The notes below the pieces were generated by a model. That model was not told the origin of the DNA. It saw only the letters and a program-made list of their open reading frames with translations, and did no database searches. A stretch of DNA of 64,000 nt from the NCBI RefSeq assembly GCF_003315195.1, contig NZ_QNRV01000007.1:1-64000 (forward strand). Reading direction: 5' to 3'. The position numbers and the translations under genes were made by a program. Source of the stretch: Sutterella wadsworthensis (GTDB lineage: Bacteria > Pseudomonadota > Gammaproteobacteria > Burkholderiales > Burkholderiaceae_F). Within the stretch, counting starts at the first letter, position 1, and each line of letters begins with the position of its first letter. Below are positions 18,390-26,014 of the stretch, piece by piece.

Positions 18390-19265
18390 ATGTCTGGTCA
18401 GCTCTATCTTCTGCCGTGCCCCATCAGCGAAGCACCTGCGCTGGATGCGCTTCCGGCGTCGACCGTTGAAACGGCCCGCCGCATTGATCACTTTCTCGTT
18501 GAAGCGGCCCGAACGGCCCGTGCAACGCTTAAAGCCATGGGTCATCCCAAACCCATTGCTGAACTTGACATTGTTGAAATTGGTCATGATCCGGCCCCCG
18601 AATTGATCAGCGAATGGCTGCAGCCCGTGCTTGACGGCGCCGATGCGGCCGTTCTTTCCGAATCCGGCTGCCCCGGCGTTGCCGATCCCGGTGCGCAGAT
18701 TGCCGCACGGGCGCATGAATTGGGCATCCGCGTCGTACCGCTCACCGGCCCCAGTTCGATTCTCTTGACGCTCATGGCCTCGGGGCTCGACGGTCAGCGC
18801 TTCCGTTTCTCGGGCTACTTGCCTAAGCACGATGCCGAACGGCGCGCTGCCATTCTGGCTGCCGAAAAAGCGAGCCGCGCAAGCGAAACACAGCTCTTTA
18901 TCGAAACACCGTACCGCAACACTGCGCTCCTCGATGCGCTCCTTGAAACACTGGCGCCCGACACACGGCTCACGGTAGCGATTGACGTCACAGGACAAAA
19001 CGAATCCATCCGCACATTAACGGCTGCTGCCTGGAAGGCGATTCCTAAAGCAATGCGCACGCTGCCGAAGCTCCCGACTGTATTTGCTTTCCTCGCTAAC
19101 CCAGGAAACAGAGCACCTCGGTATGCACCGGAATGTGCCGGCGGAAAACGTGCCCATACCGCACCGTCCTCCAAACCTGCGGTCTTCAACAATCGGCCAA
19201 AGCAAGCTAATAAAACGCACCGGCCTGAAGGATCGCCCGTCAAGACACCCAAAGGAGGTCGTTGA
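18390..19265 (+). CDS. Tetrapyrrole-methylase-fold SAM methyltransferase (RsmI-like paralogue)
   Basis: 291 aa. The SAM-binding pattern of the RsmI group is present: ESGCPGVADPG near 90, VVPLTGPSSILLTLMASGL near 115-135, FSGYLP near 140 and FIETPYRN near 170. It lacks the N-terminal LYVVATPIGN start of true RsmI (16S rRNA C1402 2'-O-methyltransferase), so it is probably the paralogue common in Burkholderiales; the target is uncertain. The last 60 residues are basic and disordered. ATG at 18390 chosen because AAGGA is 7 nt upstream; a GTG at 18387 would be too close. The stop codon overlaps the next start (TGATG). Confidence 0.82.
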   Translation: MSGQLYLLPCPISEAPALDALPASTVETARRIDHFLVEAARTARATLKAMGHPKPIAELDIVEIGHDPAPELISEWLQPVLDGADAAVLSESGCPGVADPGAQIAARAHELGIRVVPLTGPSSILLTLMASGLDGQRFRFSGYLPKHDAERRAAILAAEKASRASETQLFIETPYRNTALLDALLETLAPDTRLTVAIDVTGQNESIRTLTAAAWKAIPKAMRTLPKLPTVFAFLANPGNRAPRYAPECAGGKRAHTAPSSKPAVFNNRPKQANKTHRPEGSPVKTPKGGR

Positions 19266-20434
19266 TGGACGCCATCATCGAATACGCATCAACGCCCGAA
19301 GGCATGCTCATCGTTGTCGGTGTTGCCTTCATCGGCATCGTTTTGCTCCTCACGGCGCTCATTTTCTGGATTGGATCGCTCCTGCGCCGCCGCGGCGTCA
19401 AGATTGATCAAACCCCCGATACGGACGACGAGACCGCTGACAGCTCTCCCGCTGCGGACGAGTCCGCATCTCAAGATCCGCTGGCCGCATTTGATCGTGA
19501 AGCCGCAGAACAATCTGCCCGAGCCGCATCCAAAGCCCCTATTGCGCTCGCCCGTCTGCGGGCTGCCGGTCCTGACATTACCGCCGCGGCCGAACCCAAG
19601 CTGCCGGAACCCGTTTTGGAACAGACTCAGCCCGTTCAGTCTGCTCAAGCTCCGGAATCCGCCCCCGCCGTCTCGGCTTATGCTGCAGAAGTGCAGCCGC
19701 CGATGCCTGCAGCTGCCGCACCGGCTTTTTGGGAATCCCCGGCAAAACTGCAGCCGAAGGCGCCCGATCCGCTCGCCGGCACTCGCTTTCTCCTCACACT
19801 CCCCTTTGAACGCCGATCGGGCTTATCCATGGCTCACGCCGACCTCTGCGGGATTGGCGTAGAAGCGGTCTTTTTTGACCCGGAACCGGTTTCCCGTTTG
19901 GATGAAGACGCAGTGAGACTGGTGCCGTTTCTTCCGGCTAACGCGGCGAAGCTTCTTCTGACGGAATCGGACCGCGAAACGTTCAAAGCCGGCGCACTCT
20001 GCGCGCAGCCCGATGCTGTGCTGGAGCTCCCCGCCGGTCTCATTGCACTGGAATACAAGTCTAAAGGCGGGCGCTTTGACGATCCGCTGCGCTGGGCTGA
20101 AACCATGCGCACCAAAGACCTGATCCAGACGGTGCTCGCCGCCGCGGCGCTTTCCGTCGCTGCGGGCCGCCCCGCTGCCCCGGTGCTTCGGACCACCAAT
20201 GCCGTTTTCTTCCTGCGCCCGACCAACGAACTCAAAAATCTGCTTTCGGCTCATGTCCAGGAAGCCGAGAGCTTCCTGCTCTCCACGAGTGAAGGTGCGG
20301 GACGCCCGGGCATCAGCGCCTCGGACTACGCTGCACTGATGATTCCTGCGCTCGAAAAACTTTATCCGCGGGAACCAAGTTCCGGATCCGAAGCCGGTGA
20401 AGCTGCGCATCAGGAAATGCTGAGAGCGCGATAA
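19265..20434 (+). CDS. Membrane-anchored protein with a probable PD-(D/E)XK nuclease-like core
   Basis: 389 aa. Residues about 14-38 form one transmembrane helix, followed by RRR (stop-transfer), so the bulk is cytoplasmic. A Pro/Ala-rich linker (about 50-175) leads to a globular C-terminal domain. That domain has DAVLELPAGLIALEYKSKGG near 255-275, which fits the D...(E)xK arrangement of PD-(D/E)XK nucleases, followed by a helix TKDLIQTVLAAAAL. The assignment is by motif only. Start at 19265 overlaps the upstream stop and has a near-perfect ribosome site (AAAGGAGGT), so it is translated together with the methyltransferase. Role unknown. Confidence 0.6.
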   Translation: MDAIIEYASTPEGMLIVVGVAFIGIVLLLTALIFWIGSLLRRRGVKIDQTPDTDDETADSSPAADESASQDPLAAFDREAAEQSARAASKAPIALARLRAAGPDITAAAEPKLPEPVLEQTQPVQSAQAPESAPAVSAYAAEVQPPMPAAAAPAFWESPAKLQPKAPDPLAGTRFLLTLPFERRSGLSMAHADLCGIGVEAVFFDPEPVSRLDEDAVRLVPFLPANAAKLLLTESDRETFKAGALCAQPDAVLELPAGLIALEYKSKGGRFDDPLRWAETMRTKDLIQTVLAAAALSVAAGRPAAPVLRTTNAVFFLRPTNELKNLLSAHVQEAESFLLSTSEGAGRPGISASDYAALMIPALEKLYPREPSSGSEAGEAAHQEMLRAR

Positions 20435-20451
20435 GCGTCATTCTTCAAACA

Positions 20452-20497
20452 CCCTGGCGGAAGACTGTTCAGAAACGCTTCCGCAGGGACTGCTTTT
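20452..20497 (+). terminator. Terminator after the rightward maf cluster
   Basis: CCCT-G-GCGGAAG (20452-20463) pairs with CTTCCGCAGGG (20478-20488) with one bulge, followed by ACTGCTTTTC. A second hairpin, TTGGGCGA/TCGCCCAA (20501-20527), follows at once. Confidence 0.6.
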
Positions 20498-20546
20498 CGC
20501 TTGGGCGAGACCTCCAGTGTCGCCCAACCGCAGCCTTCAGGACGTT

Positions 20547-20591
20547 AAAAAACCTGTGTGTGACGAAGCCGCTGAAGCGCTGCGCACACAC
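20547..20591 (-). terminator. Terminator of the type III CRISPR operon
   Basis: On the minus strand GTGTGTG (20591-20585) pairs with CACACAC (20562-20556), followed after AGG by TTTTTT (20552-20547). It lies 9 nt past the HNH gene, marking that gene as the last member of the csm operon. Confidence 0.75.
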
Positions 20592-20599
20592 TGAACGGA

Positions 20600-21352
20600 C
20601 TAAGCAGATCCGTCTCTCTCATGCCATCCGTAATACTCGGCGTGCGCATTCGTGATCGTCTGATGATCTTCAGGATCAATGAGGACCATGTTCTCCGGTA
20701 CATCCATGCCGCCCATACTTACCGGCTTCACATGGTGCACCTGCCAGCCCTCGGTATCGTCAATTCCGTGAGCATCCAGAAACTCGGCCCTGACGCCGGG
20801 ATCCCTCGATACATCTGCCGTGCTGACGTACGCTGCATCCGGGTCTTCACCCGCGGCAATCAGCGCCTGGAGATCGTTTCCGTCGCCCACGAAGACGCCG
20901 TTCTCAACACCCGGGAGACTGCAGGCGTCTCCATTGAGCGCGCAGCCGTCGCCGTGGGGCGCACTGTCATCAATAAGTGCTCCGCCCGCAGCGCCGTAGA
21001 CGGCTGCCTGGCAGACCGCCGTCATGCGCGCTTTGTTCTTTTCCGTCAGAAAGTCCCTGTCATGGAGCAGCGCATCGGCACCCGAAGCGGCAAGTCCCAC
21101 GCTGGATTCAACGACATTGACGGCTCCGGCAACGACGCCTGCTGCTCGGCGGACCGCAATCCTCCCGGCCTTGCCGAATTCCCCCTTGGCAACATGCGTA
21201 CAGCCTTCAATCAGATCGCCAGCCGTGCCGCATATACCGCTGACGACGCCCTGAGCGGTCCCTTTGGCAACATCACCAAAGAAGTCCAGAGCATCCGAGA
21301 ATCGGCAGTCATCCGATGTCGACTTGATAAAAGGCGTGAGTTCAAAGGCCAT
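20600..21352 (-). CDS. HNH endonuclease domain protein ending the csm operon
   Basis: 250 aa. Residues about 20-120 are rich in Gly, Ala and Val with small-residue helices (for example VVSGICGTAGDLIEG, RRAAGVVAGAVNVVESS), without a classical signal peptide. Residues about 205-245 contain an HNH/His-Me finger: WQVHHVKPVSMGG, then PENMVLIDPEDHQTITNAH. This fits metal-dependent nucleases used in toxins and anti-phage effectors. No CARF or SAVED domain is visible. Start at 21352 has GGAG 8 nt upstream and overlaps the end of cas6 by 11 nt, so the two are co-translated; a terminator follows. No immunity gene is adjacent. It may be an effector of the CRISPR locus or a captured toxin; the choice is open. 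Confidence 0.8.
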   Translation of the reverse strand: MAFELTPFIKSTSDDCRFSDALDFFGDVAKGTAQGVVSGICGTAGDLIEGCTHVAKGEFGKAGRIAVRRAAGVVAGAVNVVESSVGLAASGADALLHDRDFLTEKNKARMTAVCQAAVYGAAGGALIDDSAPHGDGCALNGDACSLPGVENGVFVGDGNDLQALIAAGEDPDAAYVSTADVSRDPGVRAEFLDAHGIDDTEGWQVHHVKPVSMGGMDVPENMVLIDPEDHQTITNAHAEYYGWHERDGSA

Positions 21353-22316
21353 TTTTTTGCTCCAGTGAGACCCGTCCGAGTCCGAAGGTCGCGTTCTTGC
21401 CCACGTGGGCAAGCGTCGCACACGCCGCAAGCGCGGTGAAGGCGAAAGGGACATTGGACAGCCGGATCTCGCCCACTACACCGCCAAGGCTCATTCGTCG
21501 ATCCTGACGGTTGGAATAACGTGCCCAATCGCGCCAAGTGAGACGCGACGCCAAGGCAACGCATTCAGCGGCCTCTGCGAGACCCGCAAAATCAAGCCCC
21601 AGCGGAGTGCGGCACTGAAACTCATAAATGAGCGCAGTGCGGCGCATCATCGCAGTAAGAAGCCCCCGCGCCGTGATCTCTTCGGAGCGAAGCGGTCGGC
21701 CGTTCTTCTGCAGCCGCAAGGGCGTCGTCACCTTGAGCACAATCTCTTTCCCTTGGGGGAGCGGCATTGTGGTTTCCGGGACATGCTCCCGAATGCGGTC
21801 TTTTTCGCCGTCGAGAACGCACACATCGCCAGTCGGATATTCTGCGAACAGCGTTTTAAAGACCGCTTTGCCGCGGCCAACATCGCGTGAAAATGCGCGC
21901 TGGAATGCAAATACAACGAGTGCGAGGTGATAGAGCGCACGCCCAAAGAGCACGAAGTGGAATTCGAGCGTCTCTCCTTTCTCGTACGTCCGAGCTCCCC
22001 AGTTAGGCGGCTCAATAACGTACGCATTTGGAATCTGTGAAAACTTCTGCAGCGTGTGCTCTTCGGGCGGCGGCGTCTCGAAAATATCCGTATAAGGACA
22101 GCTGCGGTACAGCGGACAGGCTTTGCAGTCTTTCTGCCGCGTCATACAGGCGACATGCCGAAGTGCGCCTCCGAAGGCGCCGCGAATGGTGGAGCCGGAA
22201 TATTCGGGCAGATGCACCGGTTCAGTCACTTCGAAGGCAATGCGGTAGCGCACCATGGGGAGCGTTACGCTCTCCATGGTGTTCGGACTCAAGAGAACTT
22301 CCTGAAGACCAGCCAT
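21342..22316 (-). CDS. cas6: Cas6 pre-crRNA processing endoribonuclease
   Basis: 324 aa RAMP protein. N-terminal motif LPEYSGSTIRGAFGGALRH is followed by a Cys cluster (CKACPLYRSCPY) and IFETPPP; the C-terminal GKNATFGLGRV is the glycine-rich loop of the Cas6 family (PF10040 type). It should cut the repeat transcript 8 nt before its 3' end, giving crRNAs with an AUUGCGAC handle. Its start overlaps the csm5 stop (TGATG) and its end overlaps the HNH gene. It belongs to the effector operon rather than the adaptation operon. Confidence 0.9.
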   Translation of the reverse strand: MAGLQEVLLSPNTMESVTLPMVRYRIAFEVTEPVHLPEYSGSTIRGAFGGALRHVACMTRQKDCKACPLYRSCPYTDIFETPPPEEHTLQKFSQIPNAYVIEPPNWGARTYEKGETLEFHFVLFGRALYHLALVVFAFQRAFSRDVGRGKAVFKTLFAEYPTGDVCVLDGEKDRIREHVPETTMPLPQGKEIVLKVTTPLRLQKNGRPLRSEEITARGLLTAMMRRTALIYEFQCRTPLGLDFAGLAEAAECVALASRLTWRDWARYSNRQDRRMSLGGVVGEIRLSNVPFAFTALAACATLAHVGKNATFGLGRVSLEQKNGL

Positions 22317-23866
22317 CAGCCTTCACCTCGGAGCGTCTTGAGCTGCGACTTAAAGAGCCTCTCAGCCTTGCCGCGATACATGTCTTTCTTCTTCATGAGC
22401 GGCTGAATTTCAAGCGCCAGCTGCTTCTTGTCCTCGGCATTCGTCCAGGAGAGCGCTTCTTCAAGGAGTAATTTCACTCGATCGAAAAGCAGCGTACCCG
22501 GCTGAACAATGCCGGGGAACTTCGCGAGAGCTTCACAGATTTCGACTGCTGCGCGGCGCTCGGGCGACATAGCAGCCTTGGCACGCTCGGCGGCCTCCTC
22601 CGCCTTTTCAGCTTCCTGACGGCGGCGAATCAAGTCGGCCTCCTCAGCTGCAGTCTTGTCAAGCAGCGCCTTACGCTCAGCACGGAGGTCCGCAATGAAC
22701 TGCCACTCCTTGGAAAGAGCAGCGGGCAGCTCCTCGCATGCGTGACGAGCACACCACTCTTTGAGCGCTTGAACGTCGCCAGCCGGATCGGCTTCAAGAA
22801 TGGCCCACCCGAAAGGCTGAGCACCAAACTTTTCGTCCGCATCGCTTGTGATATAGGCTGTGGAAGCGCCGGTCTTGAATCTGCCGGGAAGCGCATCCGG
22901 CGCGTCGTCAGGCATATGAATCGTCTTGCTTTCTGCGCCGGTATTTTTGCCCAGACGCACAAGCGCCAGCCGCCCGGACTCAAGCTGAGGCTTCAGCTCG
23001 GCAAGCAGCTTCATAACCGATTCCAGCCATGCGGGCGCTGCTTTGCTGTAAAAGAAAGACTGCGAGAGCAACACGCGCATCGAATACGCGTGGAGATCCT
23101 TAAGGATTTCTGTGACGGTTTTATAGACCTTCTCAATGCCCAATGTGTTTTGACCGCTAGTGAGAACGACTTCGCCTTCAAACTGACGGTAGAAACCCGG
23201 CACCACGGCTTCAAAACCGTTGCCGATTCCTAAAGGCTCAGCATCCTTTTTATGCACGCGGTCGGCATAGTAAAGACGAGTGGCAGCCTGAGGGGGGCGA
23301 AGCTGCATGTCGCCGACCTTCAGAAAGCGCATCGGCGATTTATCAAAGTCGCCCCCGAGCAGCCTCGCCTCTTCCTTGGAACCGATGGAACGCAGCTGAT
23401 TGACACGCTCTTTAAGGGCAGTCGAAATCATCCCTTTCAGTGAGGAACCTGGGATCATCGGCAGATCTCCCGCCTCAGAGCGGGTGAATACCAATCTTTG
23501 GAAGGCGAACTGCGCCGTTTTCTTCTGTCCGCCCTTAACTTGCGGCTTAGGGCTCAGCATACTGCGGTACTTCTGAACGGCTTTGCCGCTCACAGGCACG
23601 ATGTTCGAGGACCAAGGCCGGAAGATATCGATGTTGCGCGCGTAGAAGCTGTTGATTTCCTCAATCACGCCATTCTGTACAGCCGTCATGAGGCCGCGCC
23701 GTTCCTGAGGCAAGAGTCCGACGAGGCCGAGATTGAAACTGTAGAGGAAGTTCCGATCGGCATCGATGACACTGTTTGTGGGCTCGTAATCCACGCCGCA
23801 ACCGATGTGAATCGGCGAAAGAGGGGTGAGAAGCAGCCGGTGCGTCGAAAGAAATGGACTGTTCAT
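22316..23866 (-). CDS. csm5: Csm5, type III-A effector subunit
   Basis: 516 aa RAMP protein. N-terminal LTPLSPIHIGCGVDYEPTNSVID and IPGSSLKGMISTALKER identify Csm5, which caps the 3' end of the crRNA in the Csm complex. It is longer than most Csm5 (about 350-400 aa): residues about 385-516 form a charged, coiled-coil-like extension (EEADLIRRRQEAEKAEEAAERAKAAM is its core) ending in a basic tail. A ribosome site AAGGA lies before the ATG. Flanked by csm4 and cas6. Confidence 0.92.
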   Translation of the reverse strand: MNSPFLSTHRLLLTPLSPIHIGCGVDYEPTNSVIDADRNFLYSFNLGLVGLLPQERRGLMTAVQNGVIEEINSFYARNIDIFRPWSSNIVPVSGKAVQKYRSMLSPKPQVKGGQKKTAQFAFQRLVFTRSEAGDLPMIPGSSLKGMISTALKERVNQLRSIGSKEEARLLGGDFDKSPMRFLKVGDMQLRPPQAATRLYYADRVHKKDAEPLGIGNGFEAVVPGFYRQFEGEVVLTSGQNTLGIEKVYKTVTEILKDLHAYSMRVLLSQSFFYSKAAPAWLESVMKLLAELKPQLESGRLALVRLGKNTGAESKTIHMPDDAPDALPGRFKTGASTAYITSDADEKFGAQPFGWAILEADPAGDVQALKEWCARHACEELPAALSKEWQFIADLRAERKALLDKTAAEEADLIRRRQEAEKAEEAAERAKAAMSPERRAAVEICEALAKFPGIVQPGTLLFDRVKLLLEEALSWTNAEDKKQLALEIQPLMKKKDMYRGKAERLFKSQLKTLRGEG

Positions 23867-23889
23867 CTTAAAAATTCCTTCTGCAGCCT

Positions 23890-24828
23890 TCAGAGGACAG
23901 CGATTACAGGTGCGTAGCCCTGATGCACTGCCTGCGGCTGCGAGGGCGAAACGCCGCCGATGCCGCAGCCGAAAAACTCAGCGCTCGTCGGCAGTTTCGT
24001 CTCAACACAGGCTCCTGCGGCAGCCAGCAGAAGAGGCCGTTTAAAGGGCGCACCCGCGACTGCAAGCACGTCGCCATGGCGTCCGAAATGCGTCCTTGCT
24101 TTGTAGTAAGTCTTTGCAGGGAGAATATCGGGAACGCTGCTCAGTACGCACGAGGCGAGCGTAATGTGTACCTTTGCGGCCCGAGGTGCCGGCAGGACCT
24201 CGGGTTCGCCCTCCATCTCATATTTGCCGAGACCGACGCTGGCGTCTCGCCCGAACCCAGAAAGTCCTACGTATTCGAGCGCCTGAGCAAACTCCGCCCG
24301 ATCGATGCGAGTCTCATCGAGCACGATCTGCACGCAAAGCGGTACGTTCTGATTGAACCAGGTATCACTCTTCATATAGGGCGCAAAAACGCCCGTACCG
24401 GTCGTAAGCGTACGGCGATTGATGGTGTTATGCACCCGCGGGCCGGTGATTCTGAGAGAAGAAGAGTCCGAAGAAAACCGTTGCGCAGCCTCAGCATCCG
24501 TATAGGAAAGATCACGCCATCGGCTCAGGGGTTCGGAGAGCACTGCGAGCGGCATCCAGGCCTTCTTCTTCAGATACTTGCGGTCCGAATCATCATGCTG
24601 CGCCCAAAACTGGGCAGGCAGTGCGGGCAGCGGAATGCATCCCTTCGGAAAAGCATCGGCGACTACTGCAAAAGGCCGGCCCTCGCAGTAGCCATCCAAC
24701 AGCGCCTCCAGGCGTTCCTTCCCGTAAAGACGCAGAATCGCCCAGCAAAGCTGCCCAAAAAGCGTTTCCCCCAAAAGCGGCGAGCCGAAAGGTGCCTTCG
24801 GGCGAATAGTGAATCTCAGCGCAGTCAT
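23890..24828 (-). CDS. csm4: Csm4, type III-A effector subunit
   Basis: 312 aa RAMP protein (Cas5 group). Opens with LRFTIRPKAPFGSPLLGETLFGQLCWA, the G-containing first motif of Csm4; SGFGRDASVGLGKYEM around residue 200 is the second glycine-rich loop. Csm4 binds the 5' handle of the crRNA together with Csm1. Starts 9 nt after the csm3 stop and ends 23 nt before csm5. Confidence 0.92.
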   Translation of the reverse strand: MTALRFTIRPKAPFGSPLLGETLFGQLCWAILRLYGKERLEALLDGYCEGRPFAVVADAFPKGCIPLPALPAQFWAQHDDSDRKYLKKKAWMPLAVLSEPLSRWRDLSYTDAEAAQRFSSDSSSLRITGPRVHNTINRRTLTTGTGVFAPYMKSDTWFNQNVPLCVQIVLDETRIDRAEFAQALEYVGLSGFGRDASVGLGKYEMEGEPEVLPAPRAAKVHITLASCVLSSVPDILPAKTYYKARTHFGRHGDVLAVAGAPFKRPLLLAAAGACVETKLPTSAEFFGCGIGGVSPSQPQAVHQGYAPVIAVL

Positions 24829-24837
24829 GCCGCACCT

Positions 24838-25554
24838 TTACTTCGTCTGAGTCTTGAAAGGATCGAGTTTGGCGAATTCCGCCTGCCGGTCCTGGCCGTC
24901 GATCGTCAGTCCTTCGAGGGCGATTTTGCCGTAGCCGCGTGACCCAGAGCCGCCGAGGCTGTCGAGTTCAAGGAGCTTGAGGCCGGCGAGGACTGTCGGC
25001 AGCAGCGTCTTTTCTTCATCATCGATCACCTTGACGGTAAGACGGAAGTCAAAGAGCGCGCCGGCAATCACCCGTTCGGTGTAACGCGGGTTGCGGGCAA
25101 CACCTGAAATACGGTCGATCGCATTTTCGCTCTTCGCTTCGGTCGGCAGTTCGTTGGCCTCCTCAACACGGCTGATCCATTCGTCCTTGAGGTCGCAGTC
25201 CCAGAAAGAGAGGCGCGTGGGCCCAAGCTCATAGGACTCTGCGTCCGTGAGCTTGTCGGAGCCGCCCGTGCCGAAGAGCTTCAGGAGCGTCAGCACATCC
25301 GTATTCCCGTTCGAATGCTGGTAGTCGCGGTAGCTGAGCGGTTCGGGCTTCACCGCGCCCGTGCGCCATTCGAGCAGACTGCGGATCTTGCCCTTCAGAC
25401 TCGAGCCGGGAATGTAGGGACGGCCGGTAAGCGGATTCCGCACAACAGCGTTGTCGATGCCGCCAATATGCATTTCAGTATCGCCTCCGCCGATATGAAG
25501 ACCGGAGAGGCAGCGGAGATTCGCACGGATCGTCAGGATTTTGGTAAGTTTCAT
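24838..25554 (-). CDS. csm3: Csm3, backbone subunit and target-RNA nuclease
   Basis: 238 aa. The RAMP motifs are intact: HIGGGDTEMHIGGIDNAVVRNP, IPGSSLKGKIRSLLEW and the C-terminal GGSGSRGYGKIA. The Asp in GGID matches the catalytic Asp33 region of characterised Csm3, so RNA cleavage at 6-nt steps is predicted to be active. Forms the helical backbone of the complex on the crRNA. Lies between csm2 and csm4. Confidence 0.94.
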   Translation of the reverse strand: MKLTKILTIRANLRCLSGLHIGGGDTEMHIGGIDNAVVRNPLTGRPYIPGSSLKGKIRSLLEWRTGAVKPEPLSYRDYQHSNGNTDVLTLLKLFGTGGSDKLTDAESYELGPTRLSFWDCDLKDEWISRVEEANELPTEAKSENAIDRISGVARNPRYTERVIAGALFDFRLTVKVIDDEEKTLLPTVLAGLKLLELDSLGGSGSRGYGKIALEGLTIDGQDRQAEFAKLDPFKTQTK

Positions 25555-25574
25555 GGCCTTGTTCCAACTGCAGA

Positions 25575-26006
25575 TCAGTTTCTTTTGTTAAGGGATTCGA
25601 AATACTTCTCAAAACCGAGAAAAGCTTCGAAGAAAAGCTTTGCCGCATGAAGCGTCTTAGGCGACTTAACTTCGCGGATCAGGTTGTTGAAGAGATCACG
25701 GAAGTTCTGATCGATCAGATCTCGGCTCTGGGCGTAAGCGGCCTTTGCACGCATCATCTGAATGAAAGGCAGAAGTTCTCTGAAGCACTTTTCCTGCTCT
25801 TCGGCCGTCTGCTTATTGAAGACCTTCTCGTGCCACATCACGAGTTCGTCATAAAAGCGGCGCAGCTGCGCCTGCTTGTTGCACTTTGTGCTTCTGCAGC
25901 ACCTTGCCGCCTCTTCGGCCGTGTCGGCGTAGAGTTCGGATGAGTCCGATTCAAGACTGATCTTCGGCAGCGCTGACGAAGCGTAGCTGGTGGTGTTGTT
26001 TGCCAT
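25575..26006 (-). CDS. csm2: Csm2, small subunit
   Basis: 143 aa, mostly helical. The middle part QAQLRRFYDELVMWHEKVF followed by FIQMMRAKAAYAQSR is the Csm2 (small subunit, Cas11-type) signature; it lines the crRNA-target duplex. Start taken at the ATG at 26006, which has GAGGG 6 nt upstream; an in-frame GTG at 26018 overlapping the csm1 stop is also possible. Confidence 0.9.
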   Translation of the reverse strand: MANNTTSYASSALPKISLESDSSELYADTAEEAARCCRSTKCNKQAQLRRFYDELVMWHEKVFNKQTAEEQEKCFRELLPFIQMMRAKAAYAQSRDLIDQNFRDLFNNLIREVKSPKTLHAAKLFFEAFLGFEKYFESLNKRN

Positions 26007-26014
26007 GTCGTCCC

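Noticed and set aside
20621-21439. 272-codon frame on + across the HNH gene
   Set aside because: Antisense to the HNH frame, which has a domain match, ribosome site and terminator; the + frame has none.
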